Shown here: in pieces, positions 7,457-15,677 of the stretch
Layout of the letters: each line of letters starts with the position of its first letter
How positions within the stretch are numbered: position 1 is the stretch's first letter
Assembly: GCA_046484845.1 (NCBI GenBank)
Contig: JAWOIB010000007.1
Location: 1 to 20,272, forward strand
Origin: DSBX01 sp046484845
Lineage (GTDB): Bacteria; Hydrothermota; Tepidihabitantia; Tepidihabitantales; Tepidihabitantaceae
Direction: 5' to 3'
Length of the DNA stretch: 20,272 bases
Program-made: the position numbers and the translations under genes
The notes under the pieces: generated by a model
What the model saw: the letters and a program-made list of their open reading frames with translations, nothing else
The model's database searches: none
Told to the model about the DNA's origin: nothing

Positions 7457-7795
7457 CTACTCCGGGCGCAGGCTGTCGTCCAGCCAGGCCAGGTATGTCC
7501 GGCTGCCGGCCGCTATCGGCAGGGCGATGATTTCCGGGACCTCGTACGGGTGCGCGGCGCGGATGGCCCGCGCCAGCGCCGGGAACCGCCGGCGGCTGGT
7601 CTTGAGCAGGCAGAGCCATTCCCGGGCCTCCTCGACCCGGCCCTGCCAGCGGTAGGCGCTGCGGACCGGCCCGACGACCTGTGCGCAGGCGGCGAGGCGG
7701 GAACAGACCAACTCGCGGGCGAGCCGGTGCGCGGCGCGCGCGCCGGGCAGCGTCGTGAACACCTGCAGGTAGGTGGCGGGGGCGGATTGTGCCAC
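7457..7795 (-). CDS. cutA: CutA1-like divalent cation tolerance protein
   Basis: The 112-residue product matches the CutA1 family in length and layout. It has an opening strand YLQVFTTLPG, then AHRLARELVCSRLAACAQVV with the conserved Cys-containing helix, VRSAYRWQGRVEEAREWLCLLKTS, and AIRAAHPYEVPEIIALPI. The PYEVPEI motif is diagnostic. CutA1 forms very stable trimers and has been linked to metal tolerance; its exact role is unsettled. The start is placed at GTG 7795, five bases after the -10 box of a good promoter. A longer frame reaching 7822 would begin upstream of the predicted transcript. The gene is the first of an operon with the HEAT-repeat gene and divergent from parA. Confidence 0.88.
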   Translation of the reverse strand: MAQSAPATYLQVFTTLPGARAAHRLARELVCSRLAACAQVVGPVRSAYRWQGRVEEAREWLCLLKTSRRRFPALARAIRAAHPYEVPEIIALPIAAGSRTYLAWLDDSLRPE

Positions 7796-7800
7796 CAACA

Positions 7801-7829
7801 AGAATGGCGCGAAAGCGGGCAAAAGTCAA
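7801..7829 (-). promoter_or_regulatory. Leaderless promoter of cutA
   Basis: Minus strand: TTGACT (7829-7824), 17-bp spacer, CATTCT (7806-7801), then five bases to GTG at 7795. The next codon upstream in frame is a TTG at 7798, which is a possible alternative start. Confidence 0.65.
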
Positions 7830-7848
7830 GGCCCCGGCGGCCGGCGGG

Positions 7849-7876
7849 TTGACTTGCCCGGCGGCCGGACTAGATT
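7849..7876 (+). promoter_or_regulatory. Leaderless promoter of parAB
   Basis: TTGACT (7849-7854), 16-bp spacer, TAGATT (7871-7876), then six bases to the ATG at 7883. Its -35 box is only 19 bp from that of the divergent cutA promoter, so binding of polymerase to one could affect the other. Confidence 0.75.
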
Positions 7877-7882
7877 TTCGGG

Positions 7883-8746
7883 ATGGATTCGCCGGACCGC
7901 GCCGCCCCGACCGCCGAACCGGCCGCCGACCGGCCCGGGCCGGCCCGGGCGCGGCGCATCGCGGTCTGCAACCAGAAGGGCGGGGTCGGCAAGACAACCA
8001 CCGCGGTCAACCTCGCGGCCGCGCTCGGCCTGCGGCTGGGCCCGGTGCTGCTGGTGGACCTCGACCCGCAGGGGCACGCGACGCTCGGGCTGGGCGTGGA
8101 CCGTTCCGGGGATCGCGTCTCGGTGTACGAGGCGTTGGTTGAGGCCCAGCGGGTGGAGGAGGCGCTGCTGCGCGAGCGGGCGGAGGGGCTGGACCTGCTG
8201 CCGGCCTCGATCAACCTCGCCGGGGCGGAGTTCGAGTTGGTGGACCTGGCGGACCGCGAGGCCCGGCTGGGCCGGGCGCTCGGGCTGGTAGACCACAAGT
8301 ACCGGTTCGTGGTCATCGACTGCCCGCCCTCGCTCGGCATCCTGACCCTGAACGGGCTGGTCGCGGCGGACGGACTGCTGGTCCCGGTCCAGGCGGAGTA
8401 TTATGCGCTCGAGGGCATTTCCCGGCTGCTGGACACGGTCAAGCTGGTGCGCCGCGGGCTGAACCCGCGGCTGGAAATCGAGGGCGTGCTGCTGACGATG
8501 TACTCGGCCCGGCTGACGCTGGCGCGGCAGGTGGAAGCGGAAGTGCGGCAGTTCTTCGGCGAGCAGGTGTTCGAGACGGTTATTCCCCGCAGCGTGCGGC
8601 TGGCGGAGGCGCCCAGTTTCGGCCGGCCGATCGCGGACTACGACGGCCAGTCGGCCGGGGCGCAGGCGTACGCCCGGCTGGCGGTCGAACTGCTCCAGCG
8701 CCGGCGGCTATTGCCGACGGGCGGGCCCGGGGAGGAGCGGAGTTGA
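7883..8746 (+). CDS. parA: Chromosome-partitioning ATPase ParA (Soj)
   Basis: The 287-residue protein belongs to the deviant Walker-type ATPases that drive chromosome segregation. The deviant Walker A motif KGGVGKTT lies at residues 32-39. VLLVDLDPQGHATLGLG (A' region) and FVVIDCPPSLGILTLN (Walker B) follow, and then the typical VPVQAEYYALEGISRLLDT stretch. A 24-residue Ala/Pro-rich N-terminal extension precedes the fold. ParA binds DNA nonspecifically and cycles ATP in response to ParB at parS. The ATG at 7883 stands six bases after a -10 box. The last four bases overlap the start of parB, as is usual for a coupled parAB pair. Confidence 0.95.
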   Translation: MDSPDRAAPTAEPAADRPGPARARRIAVCNQKGGVGKTTTAVNLAAALGLRLGPVLLVDLDPQGHATLGLGVDRSGDRVSVYEALVEAQRVEEALLRERAEGLDLLPASINLAGAEFELVDLADREARLGRALGLVDHKYRFVVIDCPPSLGILTLNGLVAADGLLVPVQAEYYALEGISRLLDTVKLVRRGLNPRLEIEGVLLTMYSARLTLARQVEAEVRQFFGEQVFETVIPRSVRLAEAPSFGRPIADYDGQSAGAQAYARLAVELLQRRRLLPTGGPGEERS

Positions 8747-9588
8747 CGCGACGGGCGCTGGGTAAGGGCATCGAGGCGATCATCCCGGAGGAGACCCGCC
8801 AGGCGCTGTCCGCCGAATCACGGACGCTGCCGCTATCGGAAATCCGGCCGAATCCCTTCCAGCCCCGGCGGCAGGCGGAAGAGGACATCGAGGAACTGGC
8901 CGCTTCGGTCCGGGAGCGGGGCGTGCTCCAGCCGGTGGTGGTCCGCCGCCGGCGGGACGGGTACGAGCTGGTGATGGGCGAGCGCCGGTTCCGCGCTGCG
9001 CTGAAGGCGGGGCTGAAGGAAATCCCGGCGGTGGTGCGGCAGGCGACCGACGCGGAGATGCTGGAACTGGCGCTGGTTGAGAACGTCCAGCGCCGGAACC
9101 TGAACCCGGTGGACGAGGCGCTGGCCTACAAGCGGCTGGCGGAGGAATTCGGGCTGACGCAGGAAGAGATTGCGGGAAAGGTGGGCCGGGACCGCTCGAC
9201 GGTCGCGAACGCTCTCCGGCTGCTGGGCCTGCCGTTCAAGGTCCGGGACGAGCTCAGCGCCGGCCGGCTGACCGCCGGGCATGCCCGGGCGCTGCTCCAG
9301 CTCGCCAGCCGGCGTCAGCAGGTCGAGCTGGCGGAGCGCATCGTCCGGGACGGGCTGTCGGTGCGGGCGGTCGAGGCGCTCTGCGCGGGGAAGTCCGGGC
9401 GCGCCCCCCGGCCGCGGCGGGAGCAGGATGTCCATGTGCGCGAACTGGCGGAGCGGCTGGAACAGCGGCTGGGCACCAAGGTCGAAATCGCGGACTCCGG
9501 CAAGGGCCGGGGCCGGGTGGTCGTGCGCTACCTGTCCTGGGAGGACCTCGACCGGCTGGTCCGGCTCATCGAGGGCCAGGGGCGATGA
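8743..9588 (+). CDS. parB: Chromosome-partitioning protein ParB (Spo0J, CTP-dependent clamp)
   Basis: The 281-residue protein has the full ParB architecture. It starts with an N-terminal RRALGKGIEAII peptide that contacts ParA, followed by IRPNPFQPRR. The CTP-binding GERRFRAA motif is at residues 79-86, and LVENVQRRNLNPVDEALAYK comes next. A helix-turn-helix is at about 138-160 (LTQEEIAGKVGRDRSTVANA) for parS recognition. A C-terminal dimerisation region lies after a basic linker. The start is TTG, overlapping the parA stop as TTGA, and is preceded by GGAGGAG. No parS-like palindrome (TGTTTCACGTGAAACA type) was seen in the window, so the centromere sites lie elsewhere. The M23 peptidase gene follows after 26 bp. 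Confidence 0.95.
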   Translation: MTRRALGKGIEAIIPEETRQALSAESRTLPLSEIRPNPFQPRRQAEEDIEELAASVRERGVLQPVVVRRRRDGYELVMGERRFRAALKAGLKEIPAVVRQATDAEMLELALVENVQRRNLNPVDEALAYKRLAEEFGLTQEEIAGKVGRDRSTVANALRLLGLPFKVRDELSAGRLTAGHARALLQLASRRQQVELAERIVRDGLSVRAVEALCAGKSGRAPRPRREQDVHVRELAERLEQRLGTKVEIADSGKGRGRVVVRYLSWEDLDRLVRLIEGQGR

Positions 9589-9614
9589 CGGCCGCGCCCG
9601 CGACGGGCTGACCG

Positions 9615-10370
9615 ATGCCCCACCGACAGTACTCGGTCCTCGTCACCAACAACCACAGCAGCCGTACCTGGCGGGCGACGCTGTCGCGGACCGCGGTGCG
9701 CCTGCTCATCCTGCTGGCCGGGCTGCTGGTCGCGCTACTGGTCGGGGCGGTGTTGCTGGCCCGGGCCGGGATGTACCGCAGCGCGCGGCTGTCGTACCTC
9801 GAACTCAGGAACCGGCAGTTGGAGGAAGAATTCGGCCGGGTGGCGGAACTCCGCCACCGGCTGGCGCGGCTGGAAGAGATGGAGCGGCGGTACGCGGAGA
9901 TGCTGGGCGTGGAGCTGACCCCGCCGCCGGTAGACTGGCTGTCGGCCGGGGTGGATACGACGGACGGGACGGAGCAGGACCTGGCCGAGAAATGGGGCAG
10001 CCGGCCGGTGCCGGCGGTCATCCCGGTGGACGAGTTCGTGCTCTCGCGCAGTTTCGACCGGCACCATCCCGGGGTGGACCTGGCGGCCCGGTCCGGGACC
10101 CCGGTGCGGGCGGCCGCGGACGGGGTGGTGTTCTCCCGAGGCACGGACAGCGTGTTCGGCAACTACCTGCAACTGACGCATCTTGAGGGCTTTGAGACTT
10201 ATTACGCCCACCTGCTGGACTGGCGGTCCGGACCGGGCGATTCGGTCCGGGCCGGGCAGGTGGTGGGGCTGGTCGGTTCCACCGGCCGGTCGAGCGCGCC
10301 CCACCTGCATTTCGAGATTCGCCGCTACGGCGAGCCGCTGGACCCCGGGGTGCTGCTGCGGTTCCGCTGA
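9615..10370 (+). CDS. M23 (LytM-type) membrane-anchored peptidase
   Basis: The 251-residue protein has a basic N-terminal tail, one membrane helix (about 28-50), a coiled-coil segment (about 58-96, RNRQLEEEFGRVAELRHRL) and a C-terminal LytM/M23 domain. The zinc ligands and catalytic residues are all present: H151 and D155 in HHPGVD, H199 in YYAHL, and H230 and H232 in PHLHFE. It is therefore probably an active endopeptidase cutting peptidoglycan peptide bridges, working in the periplasm from the inner membrane. Coiled-coil M23 proteins of this plan often act in division or cell shape. It follows parB by 26 bp with no visible promoter or strong ribosome-binding site, so it is likely the third gene of the par operon. 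Confidence 0.88.
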   Translation: MPHRQYSVLVTNNHSSRTWRATLSRTAVRLLILLAGLLVALLVGAVLLARAGMYRSARLSYLELRNRQLEEEFGRVAELRHRLARLEEMERRYAEMLGVELTPPPVDWLSAGVDTTDGTEQDLAEKWGSRPVPAVIPVDEFVLSRSFDRHHPGVDLAARSGTPVRAAADGVVFSRGTDSVFGNYLQLTHLEGFETYYAHLLDWRSGPGDSVRAGQVVGLVGSTGRSSAPHLHFEIRRYGEPLDPGVLLRFR

Positions 10371-10378
10371 CCCGGGAT

Positions 10379-10406
10379 TTGACAACCGGCCGCCGGCTTT
10401 TAGAAT
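10379..10406 (+). promoter_or_regulatory. Leaderless promoter of the 10414 gene
   Basis: A perfect TTGACA (10379-10384), 16-bp spacer and TAGAAT (10401-10406), followed after seven bases by ATG at 10414. This is the best promoter match in the window. Confidence 0.8.
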
Positions 10407-10413
10407 TTCTGCT

Positions 10414-11928
10414 ATGCTTTGGTTCCCAACCAGGAGCGCGCAGCGGTTACCGCGCCTACCGCAGGTCCGGCTGGCGCTGCTCCTGCTGACCGCGGGCGCG
10501 GCCTGGGCGGCCCAGACGGTCAGCCTGCCCGGCCCGGTGGTCAATCCGGCCGCGTTCGCGCTGCTGGCGAACAGCCGGTACTCCGTCGTGTCGGGCTTCC
10601 TGCCCGACCTGCCGGAACAGGTGCTGGCGAACACGGTCTGGGCGATGGACCGCGCGCCCCGACTGGGCGAGCGGCTGGAGCTGTACGTCGCCACCCCGGA
10701 GAACGTGTACATCTACGAGCCGGTGGAGCGGGCGCTGAGGCTGCACCTGCCGGGTGACCGACGGTACAATTCCGGGTCGGCTTTCGAGGTCGGGGTGGCC
10801 GCAGAACTGCACGAGGATGCGGGCAGCGCGGTGCAGGCCGGGCTGCTGGCGGCGACCGCGTTCCGGGAGGAATTCGGCGCGGCCGCCTGCCCGATGAGCT
10901 GGGTGGCAGACCACGCCAACGCGACCTGGGAGCCGGGCAGCGAGGTGCTGATGGGGATTGTGTTCGGCCGGGCCGAGGTGCGGCCGCCGGATACTGTCCT
11001 CGCGGTCCGCAGCACCGACCCGGAGCTGGCCGACCCGGTCATCGCCGGGCCGGACAGCTTCGAAATCGTGCTGATGGGCCTGCGCCAGGACACCGCGTTC
11101 GCGGCCTGGGAGCTGTCGCGCGAGACGGTCTCCCAGTTGCTCTGGGCCGGGGCCGGACCGACGCCGCACCGCACCATCAACAACCGGCCCGGGCTGACGA
11201 TCCCGGACGGGTTCGCGGGCTACCCGCACACGACCGGGCTCTGGCTGGTCCGGCGCGCCGGGGTCAGCCGGTACCTGGTCCGGCCGCCGGTGTCCGGGGT
11301 GCGGCCGCCGGCGCCCGCGAGCCACGCGCTTGAGCAGAACTCGGAGCTGGACCGGCGGAATGACCTGCGGGCCGCGACCGGCGTGACCGCACCCGCGTAC
11401 TTCGTGGTGACGATGCCCGATACCGGCGACTGGCGCTCGCGGCAGGAAGCCGGGGTGGTAGGGTTCCAGTTGCTGGTCCAGGCGCGGGCGTTGGGCCTGG
11501 CCGGCCGGCTGGTCGGACCGCTGGAACGGGCGGAGCAGCAGGTGGTCGCCCGGGCGCTGGAACTGCCGCCGGGGCTGGTCCCGGTGCTGGTGTTCGCGGC
11601 CGGGGAGGCGCTTGGCGACGCGGCCGTGGTGGCGGATGTCCCGCAGCCCGGGGCGGTGGAGATTGTCCGGGCCCGGCCGGTGCTGCGCCGGGGTGAGCGC
11701 ATCCGGGTGGAATACCTGCTGCGCGTGCCCGGCCCGGTCCGGGTCGAGGTGTTCGACATGCTCGGCCGGCCGGTCCGCCAGCTGCCGGAAACCCGGCAGA
11801 CCGCGGGATATCACAGCGCGGAATGGGACGGCACCAGCGCGGACGGCAGGCGGGTCAAGCCCGGCAGCTACATCATCGGCGTGTTCGGCCCGGGCGCGGT
11901 CGCGCAGCACAAGCTGTCCGTGCTCTAG
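10414..11928 (+). CDS. Large secreted protein with FlgD-like C-terminal module, unknown function
   Basis: The 504-residue protein has a signal peptide with a basic start, a hydrophobic core LALLLLTAGAAWA and likely cleavage near residue 32. The body (about 33-420) was not recognised. It reads as beta-rich, with phrases such as NVYIYEPVERALRLHLPGDR that suggest a surface domain. The last 80 residues form a FlgD-like or type IX-like sorting module: RVEYLLRVPGPVRVEVFDML, GRPVRQLPE, then AEWDGTSADGRRVKPGSYII and HKLSVL. Such modules occur at the ends of exported proteins of FCB-type bacteria. The frame is open much further upstream, to 10183, but the ATG at 10414 follows a near-perfect promoter by seven bases and opens the signal peptide. 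The gene is monocistronic. Confidence 0.8.
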   Translation: MLWFPTRSAQRLPRLPQVRLALLLLTAGAAWAAQTVSLPGPVVNPAAFALLANSRYSVVSGFLPDLPEQVLANTVWAMDRAPRLGERLELYVATPENVYIYEPVERALRLHLPGDRRYNSGSAFEVGVAAELHEDAGSAVQAGLLAATAFREEFGAAACPMSWVADHANATWEPGSEVLMGIVFGRAEVRPPDTVLAVRSTDPELADPVIAGPDSFEIVLMGLRQDTAFAAWELSRETVSQLLWAGAGPTPHRTINNRPGLTIPDGFAGYPHTTGLWLVRRAGVSRYLVRPPVSGVRPPAPASHALEQNSELDRRNDLRAATGVTAPAYFVVTMPDTGDWRSRQEAGVVGFQLLVQARALGLAGRLVGPLERAEQQVVARALELPPGLVPVLVFAAGEALGDAAVVADVPQPGAVEIVRARPVLRRGERIRVEYLLRVPGPVRVEVFDMLGRPVRQLPETRQTAGYHSAEWDGTSADGRRVKPGSYIIGVFGPGAVAQHKLSVL

Positions 11929-11956
11929 CCCGGCCGATTTCCCTCCCTCCCCCTCC

Positions 11957-11985
11957 TTGCCTCCCCGACCCTTTTGCGCTAGGAT
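11957..11985 (+). promoter_or_regulatory. Leaderless promoter of the holA operon
   Basis: TTGCCT (11957-11962), 17-bp spacer, TAGGAT (11980-11985), then six bases to ATG at 11992. A pyrimidine-rich tract (about 11938-11970) precedes and overlaps the -35 box. Confidence 0.65.
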
Positions 11986-11991
11986 TCTGCG

Positions 11992-13137
11992 ATGCCTCGA
12001 GCCTCGGCGGCCGCGGGCCGCGACGTTCTCCGCGATATCGAGGCCGGCCGGGTCGGGCCGGCCTGGCTGCTTATCGGCGATAACTCCCTGCTGGTGGACG
12101 AGATTGTCGCCCGGCTGCGCGCCGGGCTGGTGGACCCGGCATTCGAGGCGTTCGATTACGAGTCATGGCTCGCGGACGATATCTCGGCCGAGGCGTTCGA
12201 GCAGCATATCCGGCAGGTGCCGATGGGCGTCGAAGCCGCGGGCGGGACACCCCGGCGGTTGGTGGTGGTGAAGGGCATTACCCGCCCGGGCTCGAAGGGA
12301 CCTGCCTATTCCCGGAACCTGCGGGCGGAGGGAGTGGAGCGGTTGCTGGCCGCCCTCGCCGCCGCGCCGGATTCGAGCTGTGGCGTGCTGGTCGGCATCG
12401 CCAAGCCGGAGCTGACCCGGCTGGTCCGCAAGCACGGGCTCAGCGACGCGGTGGTCCCGGTGGGCCAGCCGCCGGCCGCGGAGCTGGAGAGTTTTGCCGG
12501 GCGCTGGGCGCAGGAGCAGGGCATCCGGCTCGCGCCCGAGGCGGCCCGGCTGTTGGTGGAAATCGCCGGTGTCGATGCCGCGATTGTCCGGTCCGAGGTG
12601 GGCAAGCTGGCGACCGCGTTCCCGCCCGGCCGGCAGGTAACACTGGACGATATCCGGTCGCTGGCCGGAGCCTCGCGCGAGTTCACGCTGGCGGAGTACG
12701 TCGGTCGGCTGTTGCGCCGGGACGTGCCGGGTGCGCTGGCGGTGCTGCGCCGGCTGGAGGCCTGGGGCAGTCCGCGTGAGCTGATGCCGGGTATCTTCGC
12801 CTGGCTGACCAATGCGTTTGTGGACCTGGCCGCGGCCCGGTCCGGCGCGCTGCCCGCGAACCAGTTCTGGAAGGTCCGGGACACGCTCCGGCACTGGCCG
12901 AGCCTGTCCGAGATCAACCGGGTGCTGCAGGCGCTCTACCGGCTGAACCGCGACCTGGTGACCGGCCGGCCGGAGATTTTCGCCCGGCTGGAGCTGTTGA
13001 GTTCCTGCGTGGCCTGCCGCAGCAACCCGGAGTACTGCGACGCGTTTGCCGGCCCGCCGCCGCCCGGGCCGGGCGACCCTTCGCTTTGCCTGGTCCCGCG
13101 CCGGCGCCGGCCGGCCGAACCCGTCCGCCAGGGGTAA
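11992..13137 (+). CDS. holA: DNA polymerase III delta subunit (clamp-loader subunit)
   Basis: The 381-residue protein has the HolA layout. An N-terminal strand GPAWLLIGDNSLLVDEIVAR replaces the usual YLLxGxExxLxxxxxxxL opening. A remnant ATPase-like domain lacks a working Walker A. The motif SEVGKLATAF within the EIAGVDAAIVRSEVGKLA stretch and the following DIRSLAGASREFTLAEYV mark the lid region. A helical collar domain (about 230-340) includes GAWGSPRELM-type and YRLNRDLVTGRPE segments. The delta subunit opens the beta sliding clamp in the DnaX complex. The 40 C-terminal residues are Pro/Arg-rich and not conserved in the family. The start ATG follows the -10 box by six bases. leuS starts six bases after the stop. 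Confidence 0.85.
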   Translation: MPRASAAAGRDVLRDIEAGRVGPAWLLIGDNSLLVDEIVARLRAGLVDPAFEAFDYESWLADDISAEAFEQHIRQVPMGVEAAGGTPRRLVVVKGITRPGSKGPAYSRNLRAEGVERLLAALAAAPDSSCGVLVGIAKPELTRLVRKHGLSDAVVPVGQPPAAELESFAGRWAQEQGIRLAPEAARLLVEIAGVDAAIVRSEVGKLATAFPPGRQVTLDDIRSLAGASREFTLAEYVGRLLRRDVPGALAVLRRLEAWGSPRELMPGIFAWLTNAFVDLAAARSGALPANQFWKVRDTLRHWPSLSEINRVLQALYRLNRDLVTGRPEIFARLELLSSCVACRSNPEYCDAFAGPPPPGPGDPSLCLVPRRRRPAEPVRQG

Positions 13138-13143
13138 TCAGCC

Positions 13144-15675
13144 ATGGAAAAACCAACTTCACCCGAGAACCAGGGCGGGCCGTACCGGACCGCCTACCCG
13201 GCCCGCGAGCTGGAACAGCGCTGGCAGGATTTCTGGCGCGAGCGGAACACGTTCCGCACCAGCCCGGAGCCGCGGCGGAAGTACTACGTGCTCGAGATGT
13301 TCATCTACCCGTCGGGCGACATGCACATGGGCCACGCCCGGAACTACACCATCGGGGATGTCATCGGCCGGTACCGGAAGATGCAGGGCTACGACGTGCT
13401 GCACCCGTTCGGCTGGGACGCGTTCGGGCTGCCGGCCGAGAACGCCGCCATCGTGCACGGATCCCACCCGGCGAAATGGACCTTCGAGTCCATCGACCTG
13501 TGCAAGCGGAACCTGAACCTGATGGGCATCGGGTACGACTGGGACCGGGAAATCAATACCTGCCTGCCGGAGTATTATCGCTGGGACCAGTGGCTGTTCC
13601 TGCAGTTCTACAAGCGCGGGCTGGCCTACCGGAAGGAAGCGCTGTTGAACTGGTGCCCGAAATGCCGGACGGTGCTGGCCAACGAACAGGTGATTGATGG
13701 GCATTGCTACCGGGGGACCTGCAACGCGGCGATCGAGAAGCGGCGGATGACCCAGTGGTTCTTCCGCATCACCGATTACGCCGAGGAGCTGCTCCGGGAC
13801 ATCGACGGCCTGGATGGCTGGCCGGAGAGCGTGCGGACGATGCAGCGGAACTGGCTCGGCCGATCCGAGGGCATCGAGCTGGATTTCACGCTTGAGGACG
13901 ACGGCCGGAAGCTGCCGGTTTTCACGACCCGGCCGGATACGCTCTGGGGCGTGACCTTCATGGCGCTGGCCGCGGACGCGCCGCTGGCCGAGGAGCTGCT
14001 GCACGGCAGCGAGCGGGAGCGGGAGGGCCTGGAGTTCATCCGGCAGGTGCTGCTCAAGCCCGAGGTGGAGCGGGTCGCGGAGGGCCGGGACAAGGAAGGG
14101 TTCTTCACCGGCCGGCACGCGGTCAACCCGGTCAACGGCGAGCGGGTGCCGATCTACCTCGCGGATTTCGTGCTCGCTTCCTACGGCACCGGGATGATCA
14201 TGGCGGTGCCGGGCCACGACCAGCGCGATTTCGAGTTCGCCCGGAAGTACCGCGTCCCGGTGAAGGTTGTCATCCAGCCGGAGGGCGGGACGCTCCGGCC
14301 GGAGACGCTCGAGGCGGCCTGGACCGAGGACGGCGTGATGACCAGGTCCGGCCCGTTCGACGGCACGGTCGCGGGCAAGGGCGAGGCCGGCCGGGCGGGC
14401 ATCGAGCGGGTGACGCGCTGGGTGGAGGAGCAGGGCTTCGGCCGGCGGACGGTGAACTTCCGGCTGAAGGACTGGCTGATTTCCCGCCAGCGCTACTGGG
14501 GCGCGCCGATCCCGATAGTCCATTGCCCGGCCTGCGGCGTGGTGCCGGTGCCGGAGGAACAGTTGCCGGTGGTGCTGCCGCCGGACGTGAAGGATTTCAA
14601 GCCCGCGGGGACCTCGGTGCTCGCCTCGGTGAAGGAGTTCCACGAGACGACCTGCCCGGACTGCGGCGGGCCGGCGCACCGCGACCCCGACACGATGGAC
14701 ACGTTCGTGAACTCGTCCTGGTACATGATGCGCTACGCGGACCCGAAGAACGACCGGCTGCCGTTCGGCAAGGCGGCCGCGGACGCCTGGCTGCCGATCG
14801 ACGAGTACATCGGCGGCATCGAGCACGCCACCGGCCACCTGATTTTCTTCCGGTTCTTCACCAAGGTGATGGCCGACCTCGGCCTGCTCTCGCACCGCGA
14901 GCCCTGCCGGGTGCTGCACACGCAGGGGATGGTATCGCTGAACGGGCAGACGATGTCGAGTTCGAAGAACGTCGGGGTCTGGGTCGGGCCGTTCACCGCC
15001 GAGTACGGGGCGGACGCGGCCCGGCTGGCGGTGCTGTTCGCCGCGCCGCCCGACAAGGGGATGGACTGGACCGACGAGCTGGTCACCGGGGTGACCCGGT
15101 TCCTGAACCGCGTCTGGCGGCTGTACGAGGAGCACGGCGACAAGGCCACCGACCGGCCGCCGGATACCGACCGGCTGGCCGGCGAGGAGCGCGAGCTGTA
15201 CATCCGGCTGAACCAGGCGCACCGCAAGGTCATCGCCGACACCGAGGCGTTCCAGTTCAACACCGCCATCGCCGCCCAGATGGAACTGCTCAACCACCTT
15301 TACGCGTTCAAGGACAAGGCCGCGCCGGTGTTCGGCTGGTGTCTGGACCGGCTGGTGTATTTCCTGGCGCCGTTCGCCCCGCACCTGGCCGAGGAGCTGA
15401 GGCACCGGGCGAAGCCGGCGGCCGGCTCGCTGTTCGATGAGCGGTTCCCGGAGCCGGACGCCCGGTTCCTGGAGTTCGACACGGTCGTCATCCCGGTGCA
15501 GGTCAACGGCAGGCTCCGGGCCAGGGTTACGATGCCTCGGGGCAGTGACGAGGAGGCGGCCCGCGCCCGGGCGCTGGCGGATGACGCGGTCCGGCAGGCG
15601 GTCGGCGCGGCCGGGGTCGCACGGGTGATCGTCGTCAAGGACCGGTTGGTCAACGTTGTGACCGAAAAGGGGTAG
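13144..15675 (+). CDS. leuS: Leucyl-tRNA synthetase
   Basis: The 843-residue enzyme charges tRNA-Leu and is close to full bacterial length. The catalytic Rossmann fold opens with the class I motif HMGH (61-64) in FIYPSGDMHMGHARNYTIGD. A zinc-type Cys segment (LNWCPKCRTVLAN) follows. Then comes the CP1 editing domain, with FTTRPDTLWGVTFMALAADA and the conserved Asp in PGHDQRDFEFARKY. After DTFVNSSWYMMRYADP the second signature reads TMSSSK (603-608) instead of KMSKS, so both usual lysines are replaced. The anticodon-binding helical domain and the C-terminal tRNA-elbow domain (VNGRLRARV, VVKDRLVNVV) are complete. AGGGG lies nine bases before the ATG. The gene is co-transcribed with holA and the small membrane gene. 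Confidence 0.96.
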   Translation: MEKPTSPENQGGPYRTAYPARELEQRWQDFWRERNTFRTSPEPRRKYYVLEMFIYPSGDMHMGHARNYTIGDVIGRYRKMQGYDVLHPFGWDAFGLPAENAAIVHGSHPAKWTFESIDLCKRNLNLMGIGYDWDREINTCLPEYYRWDQWLFLQFYKRGLAYRKEALLNWCPKCRTVLANEQVIDGHCYRGTCNAAIEKRRMTQWFFRITDYAEELLRDIDGLDGWPESVRTMQRNWLGRSEGIELDFTLEDDGRKLPVFTTRPDTLWGVTFMALAADAPLAEELLHGSEREREGLEFIRQVLLKPEVERVAEGRDKEGFFTGRHAVNPVNGERVPIYLADFVLASYGTGMIMAVPGHDQRDFEFARKYRVPVKVVIQPEGGTLRPETLEAAWTEDGVMTRSGPFDGTVAGKGEAGRAGIERVTRWVEEQGFGRRTVNFRLKDWLISRQRYWGAPIPIVHCPACGVVPVPEEQLPVVLPPDVKDFKPAGTSVLASVKEFHETTCPDCGGPAHRDPDTMDTFVNSSWYMMRYADPKNDRLPFGKAAADAWLPIDEYIGGIEHATGHLIFFRFFTKVMADLGLLSHREPCRVLHTQGMVSLNGQTMSSSKNVGVWVGPFTAEYGADAARLAVLFAAPPDKGMDWTDELVTGVTRFLNRVWRLYEEHGDKATDRPPDTDRLAGEERELYIRLNQAHRKVIADTEAFQFNTAIAAQMELLNHLYAFKDKAAPVFGWCLDRLVYFLAPFAPHLAEELRHRAKPAAGSLFDERFPEPDARFLEFDTVVIPVQVNGRLRARVTMPRGSDEEAARARALADDAVRQAVGAAGVARVIVVKDRLVNVVTEKG

Positions 15676-15677
15676 CA

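Noticed and set aside
7883..10370. parS site near parAB
   Set aside because: I looked for a TGTTTCACGTGAAACA-like palindrome around parA and parB and saw none; a degenerate site could still be missed by eye.
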